From NCBI RefSeq assembly GCF_008704425.1, contig NZ_CP023696.1, positions 372,001 through 436,000 on the forward strand: DNA of 64,000 nucleotides, in the 5' to 3' direction. This document shows, piece by piece, positions 31,879 through 40,442 of the stretch. The stretch is from Streptomyces fradiae ATCC 10745 = DSM 40063 (lineage in GTDB: Bacteria > Actinomycetota > Actinomycetes > Streptomycetales > Streptomycetaceae). The notes below the pieces were generated by a model. That model worked only from the letters and a program-made list of their open reading frames with translations, made no database searches and had not been told where the DNA came from. The first letter of the stretch is position 1. Every line of letters begins with the position of its first letter. The translations under genes and the position numbers were made by a program.

Positions 31879-33117
31879 GTGGACCGTCTCCACACCTCCG
31901 TACGCCGCTACGCCTGGGGCTCGACCACCGCGCTGCCGGACCTGACGGGCGAAGCCCCCGACGGGACCCCGCAGGCCGAGCTGTGGATGGGCGCCCACCC
32001 CGTCGCCCCTTCCCTGGTGGAACGGGCGGGGGGCCTGCGGCCCCTCGACGAGGTCATCGCCGCCGACCCGGCCGGCGAGCTGGGCGACGCGCTCCTGCGG
32101 CGCTTCGGCCCGCGCCTGCCGTTCCTCGTCAAGCTGCTGGCGGCCGACGCCCCGCTGTCGCTCCAGGTGCACCCCGACGCCGCGCAGGCGGCGGCCGGGT
32201 ACGCGCGGGAGGACGCCGAGGGCGTCCCGCTCGACGCGCCGCACCGCAACTACCGGGACGCGCAGCACAAGCCGGAGATGGTCGTCGCGCTCGGCCCGTT
32301 CGAGGGCCTGTGCGGCTTCCGCCCGCCGCGGCAGTGCGCCGACCTGCTGGACGCCCTCGGAGTGGCGGAGCTGGCCGGTTTCTCGGCCGGGCTGCGCGCC
32401 GGCCCCGGAGAGCGGGCGCTGCGGGAGGCGTTCTCGGCGTTCCTGGCGCCGCCGCCGGGCCTGGTGGCCGCCGTCGCCGGCGCGCTGGCGACGGCGGCCG
32501 GGCGGCCCGGCCCCTGGCGGGAGGCGTGCGCGGCGTACGACCGGGTCGCCCGCGCCCGTCCGGGCGACCCGGGGGTGCTCGCCGCGCTGATGCTGCGGTA
32601 TGTGCGGCTGGCGCCCGGTGAGGCCCTGTTCCTCGGCGCCGGGGTGCCGCACGCGTATCTGCGCGGCCTCGGCCTGGAGGTCATGGCGGCCTCCGACAAC
32701 GTGCTGCGCTGCGGACTGACGGGGAAGCACGTGGACGTGCCCGAGCTGCTGCGTGTGGTCCGGTTCGCGGCCGGCGAGCCCGAGGAGCCGCGTCCGGTGC
32801 GGGGCGGGGACGGTGAGCAGGTGTACCCGGTGCCGGTCGACGACTTCCGGCTGTCCCGCCTGGTGCTCGACGGGCGGAGCGGCGCCCGTGCGCTGCGCGG
32901 GGACGCCCCGCAGATCTTCGTCTGCACGGAGGGCCGGGTCGACGTGGCCGGGGTGGCGGAGCAGGCGGCGCTCACACCGGGCCGGTCGGTGTACGCGCCC
33001 GCCGGAGAGGAGGTGCGGGCATCGGGCCGGGGGACGCTCTTCCGCGTCACCGTCCCCGCCCCGGCCGCCGCCCCCACGCCCGTACCCACACTCCGGCGCA
33101 AACTGAACCGCCACTAA
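31879..33117 (+). CDS. manA: Mannose-6-phosphate isomerase, class I
   Basis: 412 residues starting at GTG 31879 (VDRLHTSVRRYAWGS). The type I phosphomannose isomerase cupins are complete: zinc ligands in LSLQVHPD (Gln, His), the KPEMVVAL Glu and GVPHAYLRGLGLEVMAASDNVLRCGLTGK with the later His. It converts mannose-6-phosphate to fructose-6-phosphate. In this locus it is the last step in taking mannose into glycolysis, after the upstream ROK kinase. A ribosome site AAAAGGAAG precedes it. Confidence 0.94.
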   Translation: MDRLHTSVRRYAWGSTTALPDLTGEAPDGTPQAELWMGAHPVAPSLVERAGGLRPLDEVIAADPAGELGDALLRRFGPRLPFLVKLLAADAPLSLQVHPDAAQAAAGYAREDAEGVPLDAPHRNYRDAQHKPEMVVALGPFEGLCGFRPPRQCADLLDALGVAELAGFSAGLRAGPGERALREAFSAFLAPPPGLVAAVAGALATAAGRPGPWREACAAYDRVARARPGDPGVLAALMLRYVRLAPGEALFLGAGVPHAYLRGLGLEVMAASDNVLRCGLTGKHVDVPELLRVVRFAAGEPEEPRPVRGGDGEQVYPVPVDDFRLSRLVLDGRSGARALRGDAPQIFVCTEGRVDVAGVAEQAALTPGRSVYAPAGEEVRASGRGTLFRVTVPAPAAAPTPVPTLRRKLNRH

Positions 33118-33597
33118 ACTTAACCGGTTTGGTCCATACGGTTGTCCGGCCGCATCTCTGCTTCTAATCTCTGTCCAAGCCGCCGGCCCGAGGCGCCGCC
33201 GCCACTCGCGCGATTTCCCGCCACACCGCCGAATCCTCCGGAGGACCACCGGAAAGCCGGGAAAGCCGGGGAAAGCCGGGGAAAGCGAACGGGAAGGTAG
33301 GGGAAAAGGCGGCGCGCCTCCCGGCACGCGTGAGCACGCGTGAGCACGCGTACGCACACGCACGTCCCGCCACCCGGCGCGAGCCGCGCACGCACAGCCG
33401 GGCGGCCGGCGGGATGACCCTCCCGGCTCCCGCACTCCCGTTCCGGCCTCCACGGCCCGCCGGGGGTGCGCGGGGTCCGGCCGCGAGGCGGGGCCCCGAG
33501 CCGGCCGAGGCGCACGGTCCGTACCGAACAGCGTTCCGGCGCGGGTGGAAAGCGCACCACACCCCCACCCGCGCCGGCCACCACCCTGGGAGCATCG
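33118..33597. promoter_or_regulatory. Mannanase upstream region with AACCGGTTT site and repeats
   Basis: 480 bp. At 33123-33130 there is AACCGGTT(T), the same core as upstream of the other locus genes. A 10-bp-type repeat (GGAAAGCCGG, about four copies) lies at 33251-33286 and GCACGCGTGA is tandemly repeated at 33324-33343, continuing as GCACGCGTAC. No gene. This long region is presumably the mannanase control region. Confidence 0.55.
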
Positions 33598-34950
33598 ATG
33601 AGAAGAAGACTGGCCACCGCGGCGGGAGCGCTGCTGGCCATGGCGGCCTCACTGCTGGCCGCCCCGCCCGCCGCCCAGGCGGACACGCCGACGGCGCCGC
33701 GGGCCGCGGCTGGGTTCCACGTGCGGGACGGCCGCCTGCTGGACGCGAACGGCGAGGACTTCGTCCTGCGCGGGGTGAACCACGCCCACGCCTGGTATCC
33801 CGCGAGGACGCCGAAGGCCCTCAAGGACATCAAGGCGCTCGGCGCCAACTCGGTGCGGGTCGTCCTGGCGACGGGGGACCGCTGGACGAAGACCGGGACG
33901 GCTGACGTCGCCTCGATCGTCGCCCAGTGCCGGCAGAACCGGCTGGTGTGCGTCCTGGAGGCGCACGACACGACCGGCTACGGCGAGCAGGCCGGGGCGG
34001 TGCCGCTGTCGCGCGCCGTGGACTACTGGGTGAGTGTCGCGGACGCCCTGCGGGGTCAGGAGAAGTACGTCGTCGTCAACCTGGGCAACGAGCCGCACGG
34101 CAATTCCGGTTACGAGGCCTGGACGGCGGACACGCGGAACGCCGTCGCGCGCATGCGGGCGTCCGGGTTCGGCCACACCCTGATGGTCGACGCGCCCAAC
34201 TGGGGCCAGGACTGGTCGCACACCATGCGGGACAACGCCGCGCAGGTCTTCGCCGCCGATCCGGACCGCAACACCGTGTTCTCCATCCACATGTACGGGG
34301 TCTACGACACGGCGGCGGAGGTGAACGACTACCTGAACCGGTTCATATCCCAGCGGCTGCCCATCGTGGTGGGCGAGTTCGGCGACGCCCACTCGGACGG
34401 CGACCCGGACGAGAACGCCATCATGGCGGCCGCCCGGCAGCTCGGCGTGGGCTACCTCGGATGGTCCTGGAGCGGCAACGGCGGCGGCGTCGAGTACCTC
34501 GACATGGCCACCGGCTTCGACGCCTCCCGGCTCACCGGCTGGGGCAACCGCGTCTTCCACGGCCCCGACGGCATCCGGGAGACCGCGCGTGAGGCGAGCG
34601 TCTTCGGTTCCGGCCCGGGCGAGAACCCCGCCGGGGGCTGCGCGGTCGACTACCGCGTCAGCGACTGGGGCGACTGGTTCAACACGGACGTGACCGTACG
34701 CAACACCGGCACCGCGGCCGTCGAGGGGTGGCGGCTCGAGTTCGCCTTCACCGGCGAGCAGCGCGTCCACTCCGTCTGGAACGCCCGGGCGACCCAGGAA
34801 GGCCGCCAGGTCCGCGCCGTCAACGAGTCGTGGAACGCCACCATCCCGGCCGGCGGCACGGTGAGCTTCGGCTTCAACGGCTCCTCGGCCGGCGCCAACG
34901 GCGTGCCGTCGTCCTTCAGCCTCAACGGCGCCGCCTGCGCCGGGAGCTGA
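33598..34950 (+). CDS. Secreted endo-1,4-beta-mannanase, GH5 with C-terminal CBM2-like module
   Basis: 450 residues with a signal peptide (MRRRLATAAGALLAMAASLL...AQA, cut near 28). The GH5 (subfamily 8-like) catalytic domain spans about 38-325: GFHVRDGRLLDANGEDFVLRGVNHAHAWYP, catalytic acid E165 in VVNLGNEPHGN and nucleophile E260 in IVVGEFGDAH, and the GYLGWSWSGN strand. After a short linker, residues 347-447 are a cellulose/mannan-binding CBM2-like fold (CAVDYRVSDWGDWFNTDVTV to SFSLNGAAC, with the terminal Cys pair and Trp residues WGDWF, W, W). It cleaves beta-mannan backbone outside the cell. It is close to Streptomyces ManA mannanases. Confidence 0.93.
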   Translation: MRRRLATAAGALLAMAASLLAAPPAAQADTPTAPRAAAGFHVRDGRLLDANGEDFVLRGVNHAHAWYPARTPKALKDIKALGANSVRVVLATGDRWTKTGTADVASIVAQCRQNRLVCVLEAHDTTGYGEQAGAVPLSRAVDYWVSVADALRGQEKYVVVNLGNEPHGNSGYEAWTADTRNAVARMRASGFGHTLMVDAPNWGQDWSHTMRDNAAQVFAADPDRNTVFSIHMYGVYDTAAEVNDYLNRFISQRLPIVVGEFGDAHSDGDPDENAIMAAARQLGVGYLGWSWSGNGGGVEYLDMATGFDASRLTGWGNRVFHGPDGIRETAREASVFGSGPGENPAGGCAVDYRVSDWGDWFNTDVTVRNTGTAAVEGWRLEFAFTGEQRVHSVWNARATQEGRQVRAVNESWNATIPAGGTVSFGFNGSSAGANGVPSSFSLNGAACAGS

Positions 34951-35047
34951 CACCGCGCGGCGCACCGGCTCCGGAGCACGGGGCACACCCTGCGCGGCAC
35001 CGCCCCGTCCCCGGCGGGCGGGGCGGTTCCGCGCCCGAGCGCACACC

Positions 35048-35082
35048 GCAGGGCCGCGTCCCGCCATGGGGCGCGGCCCTGC
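35048..35082. terminator. Hairpin terminator between mannanase and LacI genes
   Basis: Perfect 11-bp stem (GCAGGGCCGCG with CGCGGCCCTGC) 12 bp after the LacI stop on the minus strand and 97 bp after the mannanase stop on the plus strand. It can serve both convergent genes. Confidence 0.7.
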
Positions 35083-35094
35083 GCTCGCCGGTCG

Positions 35095-36132
35095 CTACGC
35101 GCCGGCCCCCGGCGCCCTCGCGGTGGAACCGCGGGGGGTGAGCGTGGGCGTCGGCGCCTGGTGGGCACCGCTGTGGGTACCGTTGATCACGTCGAACAGG
35201 ACGCGTGCCACCTCCGCGCCGAAGTGGTGCACGTCATGGCTCATCGCCGACAGCGTCGGGTGGGTGATGCGGCAGAGCTGGGAGTCGTCCCAGGCGATCA
35301 GCGACAGGTCGTCGGGGACGGTGAACCCCATCTCGGCGGCGACCCCCGCGCCCGCCACCGCCATGATGTCGTTGTCGTACACGATGGCGGTGGGGCGGTC
35401 GGCCGCGAGCAGCAGGGACCGGGTGGCGCGGGCGCCCTCCTTCTCGTCGAAGCCCGTGGCGACCTGCCGGGCCTCCTCCAGACCGAGCTCGCGGGTCGTC
35501 GACGCGAAGGCGCGGGCCCGGATGACGCTGTGGCCGAGGTCGGCCGGGCCGCCCACGCGGGCGATCCTGCGGTGGCCGAGGGCGGCGAGGTAGCGGACGG
35601 CCTCGGCGACGGCGGAGGCGTCGTCGGTCCACACCGCCGGGAACGGGCCCGTGAGGGAGGGGTGCCCGACGGCGACGGCGGGCAGCCCGATGCCGTGCAG
35701 CGACGGCAGCCGGGGGTCGTCCTCGCGGAAGTCCACCAGGATCGCCCCGGCGATCATCCGGCCGCCCCACCACTCCTTGTAGAGGGCGATCTCCTCGTCC
35801 AGGTCGCGGACGAGGCGCAGCAGCAGCGAGCAGGACCGCTCCGCGAGGACGCTCTCGATGCCGGAGATGAAGTCCATGTAGAACGGTTCGAGGCCGAGCA
35901 GCCGGGCGGGGCGGCACAGGGCGAGGCCGACGATGTCGACCCGCTGGTTGGAGAGGCTGCGCGCGGTCGCGCTGGGCGACCACCCCAGCTCGCGGGCCGC
36001 CTCGAAGATCCTTTCGCGGGTGGCCGCGGAGACGCCGGGCTTGTGGTTGAACGCCAGCGACACCGCCCCCTTCGACACCCCCGCCCGAGCGGCGACGTCC
36101 TTGATCGTGACCCGGTCGGGCGCGCCGCTCAT
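35095..36132 (-). CDS. LacI-family repressor of the mannan locus
   Basis: 345 residues: N-terminal LacI HTH (RVTIKDVAARAGVSKGAVSLAFNHKPGVSAATRERIFEAA) with the hinge helix (SATARSLSNQ), then a periplasmic-binding-protein-like sugar sensor to residue 330. ATG at 36132, overlapping the stop of the beta-mannosidase gene by 4 bp (ATGA), so they are translated together. By position it should respond to mannose/mannobiose and control the surrounding genes. Operators are likely the AACCGGT or GACAACGTTGTC elements seen nearby. Confidence 0.92.
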   Translation of the reverse strand: MSGAPDRVTIKDVAARAGVSKGAVSLAFNHKPGVSAATRERIFEAARELGWSPSATARSLSNQRVDIVGLALCRPARLLGLEPFYMDFISGIESVLAERSCSLLLRLVRDLDEEIALYKEWWGGRMIAGAILVDFREDDPRLPSLHGIGLPAVAVGHPSLTGPFPAVWTDDASAVAEAVRYLAALGHRRIARVGGPADLGHSVIRARAFASTTRELGLEEARQVATGFDEKEGARATRSLLLAADRPTAIVYDNDIMAVAGAGVAAEMGFTVPDDLSLIAWDDSQLCRITHPTLSAMSHDVHHFGAEVARVLFDVINGTHSGAHQAPTPTLTPRGSTARAPGAGA

Positions 36133-38621
36133 GTGGGGTCCACGCAGTACAGGGCGGCCTCGACGGCCCGCTCGTCGACGGGTCCGCAGCCGGTGACCCG
36201 GATGCGGGTCCGCTCGCCGGGCAGCAGGGTCCGCAGGCCGCTGTCGCAGACGGCGGCGGGGTCCAGCCGGTCGGCCTGGAGCAGGAGGTCTCGGACGAGG
36301 GTACGGGCAGTCACCACGACGTCGACTCTATCCCCCTGTCCGGGCACGGGCTCCACGTCGATGTCGTAGGCGGGCTTCGGGTAGGCGAAGTCCTTGTCGG
36401 CGACGGGGAAGTGCAGGGCGCGCAGTCCGTCGGCGTCGGCGACGAGGAACTCCCTCGCGGAGCGCGCCTCCGGCACGAGGTCCGGGGGCACCGGCAGCCG
36501 CACGACGGAGCGGGGCGCGGCGGCCACGTCGAGGACGGTCTCGTGGAGGACGGTCCCGTCCGCCTCGCAGCGGCGCAGTGTCACCGCGGTACGCCAGGGC
36601 TCGGCGGACTGGTTGACGGCGGCGAGCACCGGGCCGGGGCGGTCCTCCCCCGTACCCGGACCCGGGGCGCCGGCCTCCCCCGTACCCGGACCCCCCGAGC
36701 CGACCGCCCCGGCGTCCGGTACCCCGGCGCCGTCGGGCTGGAGGGTGAGGAGCCGGTCCGCGTACACCCGGCGCAGCTCGTGGTAGAGGGGCTTGACGCG
36801 GCCCTCGCTGTCGATGGCGGACCACGAGGAGACGGGCCAGCAGTCGTTGAGCTGCCAGACGATGGTGCCGGCGCAGACGGGCCAGTGCGAGCGCCAGTGC
36901 TCGATGCCCGCGGCGACCGCCCGCGCCTGCACGAGCTGGGTCAGGTAGTGCCAGCGGTCGAAGTCGCCGCCGGGCGGCGGGAAGTGGCGGGCGACGCCCC
37001 GGTCCAGTTTCCCGTTGCCGTCCTCGGCCTTCTGGTGGTGGAGCATGCCCGGCGAGTCGGGCGCCGGCTCCTCGCCGGGCAGGGCGTGGCGGAGGGTGGC
37101 CTGCGCGGGCGGCGCCTGCCAGCCGAACTCGGCGACGAAGCGGGGCACGCTCGTCCGGTAGTCGGCGTAGTCGCGGCGGTTCCACACCTCCCAGGAATGG
37201 TGGGTGCCGTGCGCCGGGTCGTTCGGGTGGTGGTCCCAGGAGCCGGACCAGGGGCTGCCGGCGGTGTACGGGCGGGTCGGGTCGAGTTCGGCGACGACGC
37301 GGGGCAGCAGTCCGAGGTAGTAGCCCTCGCCCCAGGAGTTTCCGGCGAGCGGCTTCTCCCATCCCCAGTCGCGAAAGCCCCACAGGTTCTCGTTGTTGCC
37401 GTTCCACAGGACGAGGGAGGGGTGCGGCATCAGCCGGACAACGTTGTCGCGGGCCTCGGCCTCGACCTCGCCGCGCAGCGGCTGCTCCTCGGGATAGGCG
37501 GCGCAGGCGAAGAGGAAGTCCTGCCAGACGAGCAGCCCCAGTTCGTCGCAGGCGTCGTAGAAGGCGTCGTCCTCGTAGATGCCGCCGCCCCACACCCGCA
37601 CCAGGTCGACGTTGGCCTCGGCGGCCTGGGTGAGCCGGGTCCGGTACCGCTCCGGGGTGATCCGGGACGGGAAGGCGTCGTCGGGGATCCAGTTGACGCC
37701 GCGGGCGAAGATCCGCACCCCGTTGACGACGAGGGTGAAGCCGGTGCCGTGCTCGTCCGCCGACCGGTCCAGTTCCACCGTGCGGAAGCCGATCCGGCGG
37801 TGCCAGGTGTCCAGCGTGCCGCCCTCGTCGTCGGTGAGCGTGAGGCGCAGGTCGTACAGGGGCTGCTCGCCGTGGCCGCGGGGCCACCACAGACGCGGTT
37901 CGGGCACCTCCAGGCGCAGCACCGCCTCGTCGCCGGTGAGGACGGCCTCGGCGCGGGCGCCGGCCACCCGCGCCTCGGCGCGCAGGGTGCGGCCCCGGCC
38001 CCGTGCGGAGCGCTCGACCTCCAGCCGCACCTCGACCAGGCCGGTGCCCCGGTCCACGGTGACCAGGGGGCGCACGCGGTCGATACGGGCGGTGGACCAG
38101 TGCTCCAGGCGGACCGGCCGCCAGATGCCGGCGGTCACCAGCGTGGGGCCCCAGTCCCAGCCGAAGGCGCAGGCCATCTTGCGGATGTACTGGGACGGCT
38201 CCGGATAGACGTTGGGACGCTCGCCGGTGAGCGCGCGTACGGCCCCGGCCTCGTCGTACGCCGAGGCGAAGCGGACCTCCAGCCGCCCGGTGCGCCCGGT
38301 GACGTCGAAGCGGTACCGGCGGTGCATGTTGCGGGTGGTGCCGACCGCCTCGCCTCCCAGGGTGATGGCGGCGGCGGTGTCCAGGCCGTCGAAGACGAGG
38401 TCGGTGCGCTCGTGCGCGCTCTCGTACGCCAGGTCGCGGGCGTAGGTCCAGGCCCGGCGGCCCACCCAGGCCACCTCGGTCTCGTTGAGGCCGAGGAAGG
38501 GGTCGGGGATGACGCCTGCGGCCAGCAGGTCGGTGTGGACGCAGCCGGGCACCGCCGCCTCCAGCACCTCCTCTCCGTGGCGCAGGCTCCAGCCCTCGCC
38601 GAGCGGGGTGGTGTCCTTCAT
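36129..38621 (-). CDS. Beta-mannosidase, GH2
   Basis: 830 residues. The GH2 layout is complete: jelly-roll N-terminus beginning PLGEGWSLRHGEEVLEAAVPGCVHTDLLAAG (the beta-mannosidase opening), the Ig-like middle, and the barrel with ARGVNWIPDDAFPSR, VRVWGGGIYEDDAFYDACDELGLLVWQDF, WNGNNEN (acid/base E) and RFVAEFGWQAPP (nucleophile E), then WQLNDCWPVSSWSAID. It releases mannose from the non-reducing ends of imported mannooligosaccharides; no signal peptide, so it is intracellular. An internal Pro/Gly-rich repeated linker (APGPGTGE-like) near 655 is unusual. LacI gene follows and overlaps by 4 bp. A GACAACGTTGTC site lies inside the gene. Confidence 0.93.
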   Translation of the reverse strand: MKDTTPLGEGWSLRHGEEVLEAAVPGCVHTDLLAAGVIPDPFLGLNETEVAWVGRRAWTYARDLAYESAHERTDLVFDGLDTAAAITLGGEAVGTTRNMHRRYRFDVTGRTGRLEVRFASAYDEAGAVRALTGERPNVYPEPSQYIRKMACAFGWDWGPTLVTAGIWRPVRLEHWSTARIDRVRPLVTVDRGTGLVEVRLEVERSARGRGRTLRAEARVAGARAEAVLTGDEAVLRLEVPEPRLWWPRGHGEQPLYDLRLTLTDDEGGTLDTWHRRIGFRTVELDRSADEHGTGFTLVVNGVRIFARGVNWIPDDAFPSRITPERYRTRLTQAAEANVDLVRVWGGGIYEDDAFYDACDELGLLVWQDFLFACAAYPEEQPLRGEVEAEARDNVVRLMPHPSLVLWNGNNENLWGFRDWGWEKPLAGNSWGEGYYLGLLPRVVAELDPTRPYTAGSPWSGSWDHHPNDPAHGTHHSWEVWNRRDYADYRTSVPRFVAEFGWQAPPAQATLRHALPGEEPAPDSPGMLHHQKAEDGNGKLDRGVARHFPPPGGDFDRWHYLTQLVQARAVAAGIEHWRSHWPVCAGTIVWQLNDCWPVSSWSAIDSEGRVKPLYHELRRVYADRLLTLQPDGAGVPDAGAVGSGGPGTGEAGAPGPGTGEDRPGPVLAAVNQSAEPWRTAVTLRRCEADGTVLHETVLDVAAAPRSVVRLPVPPDLVPEARSAREFLVADADGLRALHFPVADKDFAYPKPAYDIDVEPVPGQGDRVDVVVTARTLVRDLLLQADRLDPAAVCDSGLRTLLPGERTRIRVTGCGPVDERAVEAALYCVDPT
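37437..37448. promoter_or_regulatory. Intragenic copy of GACAACGTTGTC in the beta-mannosidase gene
   Basis: Identical to the palindrome upstream of the ROK gene at 30261. A related imperfect copy (GACAACGATGTC) is at 40002-40013 in the binding-protein gene. These could be auxiliary operators for DNA looping or chance matches. Confidence 0.4.
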
Positions 38622-38703
38622 GGTGCGGCTCCAATCGCCTGACTCAGGCCGGGGGTGCGGGTGACGGCCGCCAACCTAACCCGTCGATCAACGTGTGTTC
38701 ATA

Positions 38704-38821
38704 AACCGGTAAAGCTCTACTCGTGGACCGATCCACCCCGGTTCTACGCACGTGGCGTGCGCTACCACGACCGGTCCGGTAACGATTGGGCATCGTGCTG
38801 GAAACCGGAGCTTTACCGGTT
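38704..38821. promoter_or_regulatory. Divergent promoter with paired AACCGGTAAAGCTC operators
   Basis: The 14-bp sequence AACCGGTAAAGCTC is present at 38704-38717 and, inverted, at 38808-38821 in the gap between the divergent beta-mannosidase gene and ABC importer genes. A third CCGGT element (GACCGGTCCGGTAAC) lies between them at 38769-38783. Likely binding sites of the LacI regulator. Confidence 0.65.
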
Positions 38822-38891
38822 CACCACCGACTGACATAGTGCCGACATCCCACCCGCGGAGCTGAGCCGCACATCTGAAGGAGCTGGGCGC

Positions 38892-40211
38892 ATGGGGAAG
38901 AAGAAGGCGTTCACGGGGGCGCTGCTGGCCGCCGCGATCCTGACCGCCGCGGGGTGCGGCGGCCAGGGCGCGCCCTCCGGCGAGACCGCGAAGGCACCCG
39001 CCGACCCCGCCGAGGCGTCGGGCACCATCAAGGTCCTGACCCATCGCACGGACCTCGTCCAGAACGGCACGATGGCGAAGTACGCCGCCGAGTTCAACAG
39101 GACCCACCCCAAGGTGAAGGTGGAGTTCGAGGCCCTCACCGACTACGAGGGCGAGGTGAGGATCCGGATGAACACCGAGGACTACGGCGACGTCCTGATG
39201 ATCCCGGCCGCCGTGGCCAAGAACGACTATCCGAGGTTCTTCGCCCCGCTCGGCACCACCGGGGAGCTGGGCGCCAGATACCGCTTCGGCGACAAGACCT
39301 CCGTCGACGGCAAGGTGTACGGCATCGCCATCTTCGGCACGGCCAACGGCTTCGTCTACAACAAGGCGGTCTGGCGGAAGGCAGGCGTCACCGAGTGGCC
39401 CACCACCCCCGAGGAGTTCCTGGGCGCCCTGAAGGCGGTCAAGGCGAAGACGGACGCGGTCCCGTACTACACCAACTTCAAGGACGCCTGGCCGCTGACC
39501 GCGTGGAGCAACGACATCGGCTCGGTCACCTGCGACGCCACCGCCACCGACAAGCTCGCCGGGCCCGTCTCGCCGTGGCGCGAGGGCGGCGAACTGCACA
39601 CCATCGACTCGCTGCTGTACCGGATCGTCGACGGCGGCCTGGCCGAGAAGGACCCGAGCACCACCAACTGGGAGGCGTCCAAGGGCATGCTCGCCCAGGG
39701 CAGGGTGGCCACCATGCACCTGGGATCCTGGGCCATCACGCAGATGCGGGACGCGGCCCGCAGGAGCGGCGCGGACCCCGACGACATCGGCTTCATGCCC
39801 TTCCCCGCACAGCGCGACGGGAAGTTCTGCGCCATGCTCGCCACCGACTACCAGCAGGCCGTCAACGTCCACTCGGGGCAGAAGGCCGCGGCGCGGGCCT
39901 GGATCGACTGGTTCACCGAGAAGTCGGGGTTCTCGGCGAAGGAGGGCGCGGTGCCGGCGCTGCGGTCCGCCCCCATGCCCGGCGAGCTCGAGGACTTCGT
40001 TGACAACGATGTCACCTTCCTGGAGCGCTCCGAGGCCAGGACCGGCGAGGTGAACACCGTCGACAACGCCGCCGAGATCGGCCTGAACAAGCCCGACTAC
40101 CGGCAGAAGCTCGTCGACACGGCCCGCGGCGCGCAGGAGGGCGGCCTGGAGGAGTTCCTCGCCGACCTCGACAAGCGGTGGAACGAGGCGGCGAAGGCCG
40201 CCGGCTCCTGA
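38892..40211 (+). CDS. Sugar ABC transporter substrate-binding lipoprotein
   Basis: 439 residues, ATG at 38892 with AAGGAG. The lipobox at residues 18-22 (TAAGC; mature Cys22) follows a hydrophobic leader, so it is a lipoprotein. The rest is a family-1 extracellular solute-binding protein: KVLTHRTDLVQNGTMAKYAAEFNRTHPKVKVEFEALTDYEGE..., FVYNKAVWRKAGVTEWPTTPEEFLGALKAVK, and the C-terminal hinge. It presumably binds mannooligosaccharides. Gene order SBP-permease-permease is standard for CUT1 importers. Confidence 0.92.
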   Translation: MGKKKAFTGALLAAAILTAAGCGGQGAPSGETAKAPADPAEASGTIKVLTHRTDLVQNGTMAKYAAEFNRTHPKVKVEFEALTDYEGEVRIRMNTEDYGDVLMIPAAVAKNDYPRFFAPLGTTGELGARYRFGDKTSVDGKVYGIAIFGTANGFVYNKAVWRKAGVTEWPTTPEEFLGALKAVKAKTDAVPYYTNFKDAWPLTAWSNDIGSVTCDATATDKLAGPVSPWREGGELHTIDSLLYRIVDGGLAEKDPSTTNWEASKGMLAQGRVATMHLGSWAITQMRDAARRSGADPDDIGFMPFPAQRDGKFCAMLATDYQQAVNVHSGQKAAARAWIDWFTEKSGFSAKEGAVPALRSAPMPGELEDFVDNDVTFLERSEARTGEVNTVDNAAEIGLNKPDYRQKLVDTARGAQEGGLEEFLADLDKRWNEAAKAAGS

Positions 40212-40324
40212 CACCCGGCCGGGCCCCGGCCAGCCCCTCCTGACGCCCGGCCGGCCCCGCCCAGCCCCTCCCGGCGCGGTGCCGACCCCGCCCAGCCGGC
40301 TCCCCGCACCGCCCAGCCGTCACC

Positions 40325-40362
40325 GGCCCCGCCCCGTCCGTCCCGGACCGGCGGGCGGGGCC
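40325..40362 (+). terminator. Intercistronic hairpin between SBP and permease genes
   Basis: Perfect 10-bp stem GGCCCCGCCC (40325-40334) with GGGCGGGGCC (40353-40362) and an 18-nt loop. It may attenuate transcription or stabilise the upstream mRNA, so the binding protein is made in excess over the permeases. Confidence 0.6.
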
Positions 40363-40363
40363 G

Positions 40364-40411
40364 ACCGCCTCACCGCCTCACCGCCTCACCGCCCGACCGC
40401 CCCACCGCCCG
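40364..40411. repeat. Six tandem 8-bp repeats
   Basis: ACCGCCTC three times, then ACCGCCCG, ACCGCCCC, ACCGCCCG, just after the hairpin and 31 bp before the permease start. Confidence 0.85.
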
Positions 40412-40442
40412 CCGCGTACCAGCGGACGACGAAAGGCCCGAC

